DNA of 64,000 nucleotides from Aliikangiella maris (GCF_040719265.1 NZ_JBFDAH010000003.1:97361-161360), one strand, 5' to 3'; counted from the stretch's first letter, positions 44,094-54,269 are shown. Notes: a model not told the origin generated them from the sequence alone. Numbers and translations are program-made.

Positions 44094-46223
44094 CTAAATC
44101 GCTAATAAAGCTAAAATGGCGGCTTCGATAGACTGCTGTGTTGGTACTGCCGCGTTTAATAAGTGAATATTATGCGGGTTAGGTGTATCGGGCATGGTCA
44201 AGCGTTCAATGGGTGCATCTAAATCAAAAAACGCCTCTTTTGCGAGTGTCGCCGCTATTTCTGCACCAAAGCCCGCAGTCAAATTATCTTCATGCACGAT
44301 AAGACATCGCCCAGTTTTCTTTACCGATTCCAAGACACAGGTTTTATCCCAAGGTTGAATCGTTCTTAAATCAATCACTTCAACGCCCCGATCAAGGTTT
44401 AATGCGGCAGCTTCACAGCGTTCAACCATTGCTCCCCAGGTTACAATCGTCAGTCGGTCGCCCGTGAGCAAAGTTTTAGCTCGACCAAATTCAACAATGT
44501 AATCATCGCCAGGATAGGGTCTTCTGGCCCATCGATTATCCAGCAAAAAGCGATGTTCAAAAAATATGGTTGGATTATTATCACGTAGCGCATATCGCAA
44601 AAGACCCACCGCATCCTCGGCATTTGAAGGCATAGCAACCTGCCAACCTGTTTTATGAGCCCATTCAACCTCATCAGACATCGAGTGCCAAGGATCACCT
44701 CTACCTGCAAAACCACCAGGAATACGTACTACCATGGGTGCAGCGAATTGATTGTTAGTTCGCCAGCGCATAATCCCCGTATCAGTGAGTTGCTCGGCAG
44801 CAGGTTCGGCATATTTACGAAATTGAATTTCGGGTACTGGCATCAATCCCGCCAGCGCCATCCCGACCGAGCGGCCAATAATGCCTTCTTCAGATAAACT
44901 AGTATCAAAAACCCGATAATCACCGTACTTTTGATTAAGTCCGAGAGTCGCCGCATGTACCCCCCCTTTTGGACCGACATCTTCACCAAAAACTAATACT
45001 TTAGGGTTTATTGACAGCTCAAAATCGAGAGTCTGACGAATAGCAGTTAACATGTTAAGTCTTGCGCCTTGCGGATTCGGTTCCTGACTTACCACAGGAA
45101 AATTATAGCCACTGGCATATAATCCACCTCGCAACTGAATTTCTGGTTTACCTGATGCATCTTTTTCGGCGTATACATAACGTTTGAGCTTTTTGGTATC
45201 GGGTTCAGGTCTTTGCTTGGCCTGCTCAACTGCATCTCTTACTTGTTGATAGGCCTTTTCTTCAATATTTTTCCATTGCTTGGCTGAAATAATCTGGTAC
45301 TGTTCCAGAAAATCTTTTAACTTTGGCAACGGATCATTAGCCTGTTCTTGTTCAACCATTTCAGCAGGCTTGTATGTTTGTGTATCTTGGAAGGTATGTC
45401 CACAAAGCCGAGGAACGCGCAATCTTAGTAAACAGGTTCCCTTTCCTGATCGGACATAATCAATTGCATTTTTGATCAATTTAGGGGCTTGAACAGGGCA
45501 AGTACCATCACCATCAATAATTTTTAAATTCTTGTATGCCGCCAGATTAGCAACCTGATCTCCACCAGGCGTCTGCACAGTCTGCGGAACAGATATGCCA
45601 TATCCGTTATCTTCGATATAAAATAAATGCGGTAAATTATTCGTTGTAGAAATGTTAAGCGCAGCCCAGAATCCACTGGTTGACATAGAAGAATCGCCAC
45701 CCATTGAAACACCAATTGCGCCGCGGTAGCTTTCATCTTTTAGCTGATCCCGATGATAAACAATGGATTGAGCCCAACCCGATATAGGTGAAAATTGCGA
45801 GCCCACACCACCACACATAGGAAATAGCATCGCGCCGTCACGTTTTTTATTGGGGTAGTTACATACTACGCCAATATCGCGACCGTCACTATAACCACCA
45901 GATTTTGCCATAGGGGATGCTACTGCATCGACAATATCCAAGCCTAACGATAAAACAAAGGGACGCGAACGATAATAACCAGTTGCTCCGTCATGAGGAT
46001 GATTAAGTAACGAGCCAATAAGTATTTGTGCTAAATCATGACCCCTTGCTGAGAATTGATTAAATACCAATTTCGCAGGTACCAGTTCTTGCTCTTCAAT
46101 ATCATCCATCGCTCGTGAAAGCAGCAATAAATGGGCAACATTTTGCCAATTAAAATCGGGGCTGGGCGCATTCATATCGATCGCTTCTACGGTCATAGTG
46201 TGTGCCTTGTCGTTGTATTTCAT
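44094..46223 (-). CDS. 2-oxoacid dehydrogenase E1, alpha-beta fusion, 709 aa
   Basis: The alpha part (~30-345) has the thiamine diphosphate site GGDSSMSTSGFWAALN (175-190) and FYIEDNGYGISVPQ (201-214). The beta part begins near residue 387 (MLTAIRQTLDFELSINPKVL) with VFGEDVGPKGGVHAATLGL, EIQFRKYAEPAAEQL and PGGFAGRGDPWHSMSDE, and ends with the transketolase C-domain. Most branched-chain type E1 enzymes are two chains, so the fusion is a subtype. The gene pair E1-E2 lacks an E3, which must come from elsewhere. Its location next to paaZ suggests an arylpyruvate substrate (inference). Confidence 0.9.
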   Translation of the reverse strand: MKYNDKAHTMTVEAIDMNAPSPDFNWQNVAHLLLLSRAMDDIEEQELVPAKLVFNQFSARGHDLAQILIGSLLNHPHDGATGYYRSRPFVLSLGLDIVDAVASPMAKSGGYSDGRDIGVVCNYPNKKRDGAMLFPMCGGVGSQFSPISGWAQSIVYHRDQLKDESYRGAIGVSMGGDSSMSTSGFWAALNISTTNNLPHLFYIEDNGYGISVPQTVQTPGGDQVANLAAYKNLKIIDGDGTCPVQAPKLIKNAIDYVRSGKGTCLLRLRVPRLCGHTFQDTQTYKPAEMVEQEQANDPLPKLKDFLEQYQIISAKQWKNIEEKAYQQVRDAVEQAKQRPEPDTKKLKRYVYAEKDASGKPEIQLRGGLYASGYNFPVVSQEPNPQGARLNMLTAIRQTLDFELSINPKVLVFGEDVGPKGGVHAATLGLNQKYGDYRVFDTSLSEEGIIGRSVGMALAGLMPVPEIQFRKYAEPAAEQLTDTGIMRWRTNNQFAAPMVVRIPGGFAGRGDPWHSMSDEVEWAHKTGWQVAMPSNAEDAVGLLRYALRDNNPTIFFEHRFLLDNRWARRPYPGDDYIVEFGRAKTLLTGDRLTIVTWGAMVERCEAAALNLDRGVEVIDLRTIQPWDKTCVLESVKKTGRCLIVHEDNLTAGFGAEIAATLAKEAFFDLDAPIERLTMPDTPNPHNIHLLNAAVPTQQSIEAAILALLAI

Positions 46224-46598
46224 ATTCGGTAATGATGGATTTAAATGTCAAACCTCGGTTTGCTTTAATCCGCGTTAAATTTCTGTGCTACGCATGTATG
46301 GTTATTATAGAGCACCTTAAATTGGATTCTCAACATTTTATTTGCACTTACAACTATAAACAAATCTTTACAACATTTTGAAATCAAGTATAAGCAACTG
46401 ATTGCTAAAGAAATTTCAACTTTAAGACAGGCTTATATATTGTTTTATCAGTCAGAAAATTTACAACCGTGTTACTTTTTACAGATTTTAAATAGACCGT
46501 ATTGATTTTTATTTTTAAAAATCAATAGGTTAGATATACCGTAGAAATATAAAGAGTGCGCTATAACTAAATATAGTTAAAACAATACGGTAAATACG
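46224..46598. other. Intergenic region between mtfA and the E1 gene
   Basis: The 375-base gap holds the 3' region of mtfA and the promoter of the E1-E2 genes. It has no coding frame I can support. A structured set of inverted repeats occupies its right end (listed separately). No PaaX-type operator is present. Confidence 0.7.
46496..46591. repeat. Nested inverted repeats (MITE-like or terminator) after mtfA
   Basis: ACCGTATTG (46496-46504) is mirrored by CAATACGGT (46583-46591). Inside it are two further hairpins: ATTGATTTTTA / TAAAAATCAAT (46501-46526, four-base loop) and TAACTA / TAGTTA (46564-46579). The inner and outer stems share ATTG, so the structures compete. It could be a terminator for mtfA or a small repeat element. 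Confidence 0.55.
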
Positions 46599-47432
46599 TT
46601 ACCAAATCGCTGGGTTTACTTGGTAGTACTGGCTCAATTGTTGATAAAGTTCAATAGAATCTCGTTGCAGTTGTGTTGGTTGTTCGAAGAAAACTTCACT
46701 GGCGACAGCGAAAAACTCAGCAGGATTAGTTGCGCCGTAATAATCCAGTAAAGAAGGTTCGCCTCGCACTGCACGCTGCTGTAACTCTTGGAAAGCCTTG
46801 GTTAAAATACTCGACCAATTATGCTGAGAATTATTTGGTAAATAAGGCGCGCCGTTTGCGCTGCCAGTTTCTTGATCGAGTTGATGGGCAAATTCATGTA
46901 TGACCACATTTCGTCCATCATTAAAATCTTTTGCTCCTTCTTTTGAATCCCGCCAGGATAGTACGACTTTTCCGTGATTCCATGACTCACCACTTAACAC
47001 GCGTTTTTGGTTTTGTAAAACGCCCGCGCCATCATGTCCACTATGATGGGTAATAAAAGCCACCGGATAAACATAAATATAGCGTAACTTTGAATAATAA
47101 TCGGTAGGTCTATTTAATATAAGCAAACACGCTTGCGCTGCAATGGTGACACGTATCTCGTCAGTAATTTCTATTCCTTTAAAACCAACAAATTGTTTTT
47201 CAGCTAAAAAGACTTGAATGTGTTGTTTTAACTGAAGTTGCAAATCAGCAGGCATACGATAAAAATACGGCACATTGCGTTTTAATATTTCTCGCCAGGA
47301 TTTTTCAAATGGCCGCTGACGAATTTTCTGCCTTTTATGAGCAATCCAGTAGGGTTTTAACAACACATAAGCAATTAATAAAACGGCCAACAAGCCAATA
47401 ATCATTAGTGGAGACATGGACAATTCAATCAC
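46599..47432 (-). CDS. mtfA: MtfA-family zinc metallopeptidase
   Basis: An N-terminal hydrophobic helix (~8-27) anchors the protein; the M90 signature HEFAHQLD is at 179-186 (H179, E180, H183) and a downstream YGATNPAEFFAVASEVFF supplies the further Glu ligand region. E. coli MtfA binds the Mlc repressor and has aminopeptidase activity. At 277 residues it is of normal size. The start is GTG 47432 with weak ribosome site; ATG 47417 would remove five residues only. Confidence 0.9.
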   Translation of the reverse strand: MIELSMSPLMIIGLLAVLLIAYVLLKPYWIAHKRQKIRQRPFEKSWREILKRNVPYFYRMPADLQLQLKQHIQVFLAEKQFVGFKGIEITDEIRVTIAAQACLLILNRPTDYYSKLRYIYVYPVAFITHHSGHDGAGVLQNQKRVLSGESWNHGKVVLSWRDSKEGAKDFNDGRNVVIHEFAHQLDQETGSANGAPYLPNNSQHNWSSILTKAFQELQQRAVRGEPSLLDYYGATNPAEFFAVASEVFFEQPTQLQRDSIELYQQLSQYYQVNPAIW

Positions 47433-47498
47433 AGTGATAAGCTGTTTGGTAGTAGCAACTTAATTGTGTCGATTGATAAAAACTTCAAGGTGAATAAT

Positions 47499-47530
47499 AA
47501 CAAAGCCTCCGAATAGAGGCTTTGTTTTTA
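47499..47530 (-). terminator. Terminator downstream of the TonB receptor gene
   Basis: AACAAAGCCTC (47499-47509) and GAGGCTTTGTT (47516-47526) form an 11-bp stem with a six-base loop, 63 bases past the receptor stop. T-rich sequence follows on both strands. Confidence 0.85.
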
Positions 47531-47589
47531 CTAACAGTATTTGTATTAACAAAAATTAGTCAATATCTAATAACTAACCTCTTTGTCCA

Positions 47590-50586
47590 CTAGAATTCTA
47601 GACGCGCAGTTAATGACAAATACCGAGGACGTTGTAGAATTTCAGCTACGCCATAGTCGGGGCCAGTCCACTCTCGAACATCGATTGGTGTATCTGCCGC
47701 AAACAGGTTATAAACTGTTGCTTTTAACAATAGTCCCTCTAAAATTTCTTCATCTCGATAAGTGAAAGACAAATCAAAATTATGGGTCCAATCTAACTCT
47801 CCAGCAGAACCACGAGGAACGGGATTACCAAACTCATCGTAAAATGCACCAATGTATGAACGACTCTGACACGCAGCCCAAGGACTTGTTGGCGCACAAC
47901 CATCAACACCTTCTGGATGCGGAGTTAGTTTGTTCAAAGGTCGACCTGAGGCACCTCGATACGCTATACCTAAAGACATTGAATCATTGATATCGTAAAT
48001 ACCTGACAATTTAACAGAATGACGGCGATCATTCGGTAAATTACCACTGGCATAATCGAGCGCTTCACCATAGTCATAATCAGAAGTCCATCCCGGATCG
48101 GCTTGTCCATTAGTGGTTTTAACTAGTCCTTCTGTATTGCCATAACTATGAGACCAAGTATAAGCGGCATAGATTTCGAAATTTTCGGTAACGGGACCTT
48201 GCAGGGTAAAATCCCAAGCAATATATTTGCGTTCTGCTTTTGGCAATAAATGATCTTCGGCGGTTAACGTTATTTCATCAACGTTACCATCACCATCAAA
48301 GTCATAAGCAATTTCGACATCATCACCAGGATTTGACAAGACATAAAAGCTTCCTTGGCCAGTATTATCAACAATACCAAGTTCTGCCAGTTTATTCACA
48401 AGAACAGGACCATAGTCAGTATCTTCGACAGAACGTTTCAACTCGTTATAGGTTCCGGTAACACTTGCTTGATAGTCATTAAACTGTGTTGAATAACCAA
48501 TCGAGAATTGCTCAGAGTACATCGCTTCTAGATTTTTAGAAGCAATCAGGTTGGGGTCAGTTATCCCTACTTGACGGAAAAAACGTGGAATTAAATTATC
48601 ACCGCGAGATGGTGAACCATCAGCTAATAGTGCTGGTGCTTGTTCAGGTGTAGGATTCTCATAATAATCAAAGTATTCAATGGACGAACTACCTTGCGTG
48701 ATATTCATGCGAGCAGCAACCGGTTGAAAGTAACGACCAAAAGATGCAAATAGTTTATCCTGTCCTTTACCACCAATATCCCAGATAGCAGAAATACGCG
48801 GTGCTACATTACCGTCTAAATCGGCATAAGCTTCGCCACTGGAAACCGTATTTTCGAAGTCTACAAATCTGACGCCAAGATTCAATGTCACTTCATCAGT
48901 AATTGACCAGACATCCTGGATGTAGAAAGCTTTTGAACTAACTGTTGAATCAGAAAATCTGTTCCGCACTCGACGACGTACAAATTCAGTTCCACTAGAC
49001 ACGCCATCGGTAACAGCCGATGCCCCTATACTACCTACGCCAGCAATACCATAATCCCACCAGCCAGTAGCAGCACTGTTATCGACCTCATTAATATCTC
49101 CAACCACTGCGCCATTTTGGCGATTATTAACATAAACATCGATTTCATATTGGTCAACGCCAAATGAAATAGCATGATCATCAAGATCTAAATGAAAATC
49201 TGCGCGAAATTGATCACGAGTAAATTCCTGTTGCTCAATAACACTGTCACTGTGACTGCTATAACCAATACAAGTCCCTGTCGAGCAATCATTTACTAAT
49301 GGCAAATCATTCGCTGGTTTTGGAATTTCTTCTTCTTCAGTACGGCCAAATACAACATCTAAGGTTAAATAATCAGATAAATCTCCATGATAAGTAATTC
49401 CAATAAAATTACCACCATCTTCGGCATAAGATTTACCATCATTTCCGGCACTAAGTGAACCAATAGTATTTGTATCTTTGTTATATGGCAGCGTTAAACG
49501 CTCAGTTTCTCGCTTGGTATTAAAAGTGGTTAATCCAATAGAATGTTCATCAGTAATAAACCATTCAAAATTCGCAAACCAACGATCTGACTGTCTTTCA
49601 CGTTCAACAAATACCGTATTATTTGCCCATTCATCATTATCACGAATCGGATTGAACAAAACATAGAAGAACGCTTTATCTTCAACAATTGGTCCACTGG
49701 CCCAAATATTTAATTCAGTATATTCTGAATCATCACGCTCATTATTCTGGCTGATACCAGGACCAGAACTATAAGAAGCAGGATCACTTTTCAAGCGTAT
49801 CGAATCATGTGCAGTATAACCAAATTTAGGATCGTATCTGACCTGTGAACCAAATCGAAATTCATTATCACCAGACTTAGAAACGGCATTAATAATTCCA
49901 CCTAATGCACCGCCAAAATCAGCGGTAACACCACCAGTTTGAACATTGGTTTGCTCTATGGCTTCCCAAGGCATTCTAAACGAACCTAAACCAGATTGGA
50001 TTTGGGTAATGTTAATACCATTGAGATAATAACCATTTTCAGCAGATGAAGCACCGCCAATAGATGAAGCACCATTAAAGTTTTCAGGCGATCCGTTTTC
50101 AACTGTTCCCGCAGTCATTAACACCATAGATTCAAATCCATTTTCAACAGGCATCATTTTAATATCTTCGTAATCAAATGAACGACCTGAAGTTGTTTCT
50201 GACATATTTAATCCCTGGATTTGTGTACCAACAATTCGTACAACATTTCCTGAGTCTCCGCCACCTAAAACAGTTTCAATAATTGCTGGCTCCCCGACGA
50301 CAATTCGTATTGAACTGGTGTCGTTATCATAACCATTGCCAGACACAATAATTTCATATTCCCCAACAGGTAAATTTCTTAATACATAATCACCAACAGA
50401 GTTAGTCACAACTGTTCGAGTAATTCCTTTTCCTTTATGTTTTACTGTAATTACCGCATTAGCGATATCTATACCCGAGCTTGATTCAACATGTCCTCGA
50501 AGTTCGCCGCCTGTGTCTGCAGCGAGCACTGCCGCAGAGCACAAGGATAAAGCAAAACCAGCGAGTACCTTAGTACATCGTCTCAT
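47590..50586 (-). CDS. Oar-like TonB-dependent outer membrane receptor, 998 aa
   Basis: A signal peptide ends near residue 22 (LSLCSAAVLA). A carboxypeptidase-regulatory-like domain follows (GHVESSSGIDIANAVITVKH to YEIIVSGNGYDNDTSSIRIV), then the plug (TSGRSFDYEDIKMMPVENGF, GGVTADFGGALGGIINAVSK) and the 22-strand barrel, ending in LTARLEF with the terminal Phe needed for assembly. Oar-type receptors take part in export or import of large substrates, protease-related in some bacteria; the substrate cannot be told here. AGGAGAG precedes the ATG. Confidence 0.92.
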   Translation of the reverse strand: MRRCTKVLAGFALSLCSAAVLAADTGGELRGHVESSSGIDIANAVITVKHKGKGITRTVVTNSVGDYVLRNLPVGEYEIIVSGNGYDNDTSSIRIVVGEPAIIETVLGGGDSGNVVRIVGTQIQGLNMSETTSGRSFDYEDIKMMPVENGFESMVLMTAGTVENGSPENFNGASSIGGASSAENGYYLNGINITQIQSGLGSFRMPWEAIEQTNVQTGGVTADFGGALGGIINAVSKSGDNEFRFGSQVRYDPKFGYTAHDSIRLKSDPASYSSGPGISQNNERDDSEYTELNIWASGPIVEDKAFFYVLFNPIRDNDEWANNTVFVERERQSDRWFANFEWFITDEHSIGLTTFNTKRETERLTLPYNKDTNTIGSLSAGNDGKSYAEDGGNFIGITYHGDLSDYLTLDVVFGRTEEEEIPKPANDLPLVNDCSTGTCIGYSSHSDSVIEQQEFTRDQFRADFHLDLDDHAISFGVDQYEIDVYVNNRQNGAVVGDINEVDNSAATGWWDYGIAGVGSIGASAVTDGVSSGTEFVRRRVRNRFSDSTVSSKAFYIQDVWSITDEVTLNLGVRFVDFENTVSSGEAYADLDGNVAPRISAIWDIGGKGQDKLFASFGRYFQPVAARMNITQGSSSIEYFDYYENPTPEQAPALLADGSPSRGDNLIPRFFRQVGITDPNLIASKNLEAMYSEQFSIGYSTQFNDYQASVTGTYNELKRSVEDTDYGPVLVNKLAELGIVDNTGQGSFYVLSNPGDDVEIAYDFDGDGNVDEITLTAEDHLLPKAERKYIAWDFTLQGPVTENFEIYAAYTWSHSYGNTEGLVKTTNGQADPGWTSDYDYGEALDYASGNLPNDRRHSVKLSGIYDINDSMSLGIAYRGASGRPLNKLTPHPEGVDGCAPTSPWAACQSRSYIGAFYDEFGNPVPRGSAGELDWTHNFDLSFTYRDEEILEGLLLKATVYNLFAADTPIDVREWTGPDYGVAEILQRPRYLSLTARLEF

Positions 50587-51007
50587 GAAAGGCTCTCCTA
50601 ATTTTAATTGTTAATCATATTTTTTGTTAAACGTTTTTCGTTAAACATCGTAGTTAGGTTTTTGCCAGATAACACAAATTACACCTTATCAAAGCAGCCA
50701 ATTAAAATTAAAATCAAAATTGAATTTTTGTTTTTTATTTTAATTTTTAAAATGTTGTAATTATTCCAGCATAAAAAAAATAGCATAACTCAATCAACAT
50801 TAACAATATCGACAAATTTTAAGTCATTTGACAAAATATTTTTTTCATTCCCACTTAAAAACTCAATATAAATGCAAGAATTTTGCTTTATCTCACGACC
50901 AACAAATTGATCAACTTAGATTTTATTTTACATCATAAAACAATAAAATTTCACAAATTGAGATTGTTTATAGGATATATTTGAGATTTACCCGAAAAAT
51001 ACTTGTT
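50587..51007. other. Intergenic region upstream of the TonB receptor
   Basis: 421 bases, strongly A+T rich, with no coding frame I can support. It must carry the receptor promoter. TTTTTGTTAAAC (50621-50632) and TTTTTCGTTAAAC (50634-50646) form a near-perfect direct repeat ~40 bases before the start and could be a regulator site. Confidence 0.6.
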
Positions 51008-51775
51008 TTAACTTTTTGGTTTAATAAATTTTAAAACCATCCGATCTGTTTGATCACGTTTTAATTTAACATCTCTAACAAAACTATAATCTCGCGTATC
51101 TTCAATGGTTAATAAAATCGATGAGTCAATGGCCAACTCAAATCCTACAGAGGTAATTTCATTAATTACCGTTTGTTTATCAATACGATGCAAGCTTTTA
51201 GCATCCATAATTCCGCGTCCACCTTTTGCGTTGTGATCAATCACCAAATAAGTTCCACCCGGCTTGAGCACATTAAAAATACGACGATTCATCATGGATC
51301 GATTAACCCCCTGCCAAACCGTATCGTGATAAAACAACACCATTAAAACTGCGTCAATTTGCATTGGTAAATTAATTGTATCTAGCTCATCAGTATTTTT
51401 GATTACGCAATTTTTCCATATTGGCGTTTCAAAACGCGCAAGCCAGCCTTGCTTGGGATTGTGGAGAAAGTTTGCAAAGCGGTTAATTACATAAGGAGGA
51501 TTATGACTAACCACTAATCCATTGTTACCAACAACTCGAGCGAGCAGCTCAGAATAATAACCACCGCCAGCCACCAAATCGACAACTCGCATGCCAGGTT
51601 TTAAATCGAGTAATTGTAAAACTTGCTCAGGCTTTCGATATTTATCTCGTTTAACTTCATCGGCTGGACGCGGTGGTGATGATAAAATTGTTGATTTTAA
51701 TTTGTCATCAGCTATCAGAAAATTTGGCAGTACTAATGTAAGCACAACCAATAGTCTCAAACCATTTTTCTTCAT
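51008..51775 (-). CDS. Exported SAM-methyltransferase-like protein (COG4798 type)
   Basis: Residues 1-22 form a signal peptide (MKKNGLRLLVVLTLVLPNFL then IADDK). A class I methyltransferase fold follows: LDLKPGMRVVDLVAGGGYYS (motif I with GGG), VLMVLFYHDTVWQG, FNVLKPGGTYLVIDHNAKGG and a terminal DRMVLKFIK strand. Such proteins are found with signal peptides in many proteobacteria though S-adenosylmethionine is cytoplasmic, so its real substrate or activity is unclear. AGGAGA precedes the ATG. It is a single gene flanked by A+T-rich gaps. Confidence 0.85.
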   Translation of the reverse strand: MKKNGLRLLVVLTLVLPNFLIADDKLKSTILSSPPRPADEVKRDKYRKPEQVLQLLDLKPGMRVVDLVAGGGYYSELLARVVGNNGLVVSHNPPYVINRFANFLHNPKQGWLARFETPIWKNCVIKNTDELDTINLPMQIDAVLMVLFYHDTVWQGVNRSMMNRRIFNVLKPGGTYLVIDHNAKGGRGIMDAKSLHRIDKQTVINEITSVGFELAIDSSILLTIEDTRDYSFVRDVKLKRDQTDRMVLKFIKPKS

Positions 51776-52358
51776 GTTATTCTCCTATACTTTTTTAATT
51801 GTTTATTTCGCTAATATAGCAATTACAAACCGAGATATTATGAAATCTTAAACGAAATTTAAAAAAGCATATGTTGAAAAATGTATCTAGACATATTTAT
51901 AGCAGCTATTTTGCTCTGCCGCAGAAAATCCATCAATTATTTACCATTAGTGAGCATACCAATCATGAAAATGACTAATAACAATGTATATACAATAAAT
52001 AAATCTCTCGTACTGAATTGTATTAGTGAGCAAAAGCTTAAAACATGAAAGCTAGAGCGGATGTATAACTAGGTAAGCACTTTTGGTTGTTCATGATTCT
52101 GAGAAACCGCCACCAAGTAGCAACGTTTATTTGGTACGGCCTTGCTGTTGCGGTGTATTTTTAGATAATCATGTAGAGTGGTCTCACCACTTTGCTTAAA
52201 ATGATAAGATCCAAAAGAGAAAAAAATGATTAATATTTATTATTTGGCTTTACGAAGAATTCCATAAAAAACTTAAAGGCTATAAATAATGTATGATTGT
52301 GCTTATAGCCCCATTTATCGGTATATTTATTATTACCATAATGCTATTAGTTAGTTTT
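51776..52358. other. Gene-poor region with possible gene remnant (52074-52230)
   Basis: 583 bases without a supported gene. The part from ~52074 to ~52230 is visibly richer in G+C than its flanks. On the minus strand it is open for ~50 codons without a start (contains SGETTLHDYLKIH and CYLVAVSQNHEQPK, then TAG), which suggests the tail of a lost gene. AGTGGT and ACCACT form a small hairpin inside it. The rest is A+T rich. Confidence 0.45.
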
Positions 52359-54269
52359 TTAGTTGCTTTCTAGGTTTTCCTTTTTGGCTTCTAACGCATC
52401 CCAAAGTTCATAATCTTTGGTTAATTGCTGTTGTAACTGCTCAAATTGCTGAATAATTTTATCTGCTTGGTCACGTTGCTGATAAAAATCAGGCTGTGAC
52501 ATTTGTTGCTCAATTTCTGCAATTTGACTTTCCAAGTTTTCTAGTTTTTGTGGCAATTCATCTAATGCACGCTGTTCTTTGTAAGACAGTTTAGTTGCCG
52601 TCTTTTTGGGCTTTGCAACTTCCTTAACTTTGTCAGAGGCTTTATTACTTTTAGATTGAGTTAATTCAAAATAATGTCGCCAATCTTGATAGCCACCGAC
52701 GATATCGATTATTTGATGAAGGTTTTTAGCTTTATCGTCAGCTGAAATTAATTGGTCATCAAATACTAATAATGATGTACAGCAATTATCTAAGAATAAG
52801 CGATCATGGCTGATAATAATAACTGTCGCTTCAATTTCTACTAACATTTGTTCAAGTATCTCTAATGTTTCAACATCTAGATCATTAGTCGGCTCATCTA
52901 AAACAAATAAATTAGCAGGTCGGGTGAATAGTTTAGCCAAAAGTAATCGATTGATTTCACCGCCAGATAAGCTGCTTGCCGGCGCTCTCACATTATCTGC
53001 AGAAAAGTTAAACTCTTGCATATAACTGATGACATGTCGCTCTTTTCCATCGACCACGACAAATTCCCGACCATCTGCAATATTGTCAGCCACTGTTTTC
53101 TTCAGATCAATCGCTTCACGCAATTGATCAAAATAGGCAACTTCAAGCGAATCACTAACAGTTAATTGTCCAGCAAATACTGGAATCTTACCTAATAAGG
53201 TACGAATAAACGTTGTTTTTCCACTGCCATTATTACCCAGTATACCTAGCTTATCTCCCTTTTGAATGATTCCCGAAAATGGCAAATTCAGTGCTTTGTC
53301 AAACCCCACTTGCAATGCTTCCATTTTTGCAACAATTTTACTGCCCGATGTACTCACCGTTGCCTGAATCTTGCTATGGCCAATTTGGTTAATGCGTGCA
53401 GCTCTTTCTTCGCGCATTTTTTTCAACGCACGAACTCGTCCTTCATTACGGGTACGCCGAGCCTTAATACCTTGTCGAATCCAGACCTCTTCCGCGGCCA
53501 GCTTTTTATCGAATTCTGAATTAACTTTATCTTCGTCTTTTAACTGTTGTTCTTTTAACTGGGTGTATTGCAGATAATCTCCCGGATAAAAACGCAGTAT
53601 CCCTCTATCAAGCTCCATAATGGTATTGGCAACTTTATTAACAAATTGACGATCATGGGAAACGAATAGCAAAGCCCCTTTGAAAAGATTTAGCTGCTCC
53701 TCAAGCCATTCGATACTCGTTAAATCTAAATGGTTAGTAGGCTCATCCAAAATCAGCAAGTCAGGTTCTTGTACTAGCGCTTTTGCCAAAGCTGCACGGC
53801 GACGCCAACCACCGGATAACTGATTCATGGTGACTTCGCCATCCAAGCCTAGTCGAGAAAGTGTTTGAGTCACTTTAGTGGGAATGCTCCAACCATCATG
53901 AGCATTAATCTTTTCTTCTAATTCATGGAGTTTTGGCGAATTAATATCTTCCGTAATCAATTGTTGATAATCGTCAACCCATTGTTTTACCTGACTTAAT
54001 CCAGACTCAACAAAATCCTTAACTGACATATCTGACTTTTCTGGGAGCGCCTGCGGTAAAAAGCCAATCTTGTGTGTTGTTGAGCGAATAAGATGCCCAT
54101 CGTCGGCACTGATATCACCTATAATCAGTTTTAACAATGTCGACTTACCTGTACCATTTCGTCCAACCAAACAAATCTTTTGTTTTTCTTCAATGGCAAA
54201 TTGAGCGTTATTAAGAATTATTTGTGGTCCAAAAGCCAGTGATAACTTATCACCCCGGATTAATGACAT
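52359..54269 (-). CDS. uup: ABC-F ATPase Uup
   Basis: Two ATPase domains are visible: GRNGTGKSTLLKLI / LSGGWRRRAALAKAL / DLLILDEPTNHLD and GNNGSGKTTFIRTLL / LSGGEINRLLLAKL / LFVLDEPTNDLD. The C-terminal ~75 residues form the Uup coiled coil that binds DNA in E. coli. Uup-type proteins act on ribosomes or at branched DNA and suppress transposon excision. The frame extends to 54314, but MSLIRGDKLSLAFG at ATG 54269 is the family start. Confidence 0.95.
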   Translation of the reverse strand: MSLIRGDKLSLAFGPQIILNNAQFAIEEKQKICLVGRNGTGKSTLLKLIIGDISADDGHLIRSTTHKIGFLPQALPEKSDMSVKDFVESGLSQVKQWVDDYQQLITEDINSPKLHELEEKINAHDGWSIPTKVTQTLSRLGLDGEVTMNQLSGGWRRRAALAKALVQEPDLLILDEPTNHLDLTSIEWLEEQLNLFKGALLFVSHDRQFVNKVANTIMELDRGILRFYPGDYLQYTQLKEQQLKDEDKVNSEFDKKLAAEEVWIRQGIKARRTRNEGRVRALKKMREERAARINQIGHSKIQATVSTSGSKIVAKMEALQVGFDKALNLPFSGIIQKGDKLGILGNNGSGKTTFIRTLLGKIPVFAGQLTVSDSLEVAYFDQLREAIDLKKTVADNIADGREFVVVDGKERHVISYMQEFNFSADNVRAPASSLSGGEINRLLLAKLFTRPANLFVLDEPTNDLDVETLEILEQMLVEIEATVIIISHDRLFLDNCCTSLLVFDDQLISADDKAKNLHQIIDIVGGYQDWRHYFELTQSKSNKASDKVKEVAKPKKTATKLSYKEQRALDELPQKLENLESQIAEIEQQMSQPDFYQQRDQADKIIQQFEQLQQQLTKDYELWDALEAKKENLESN

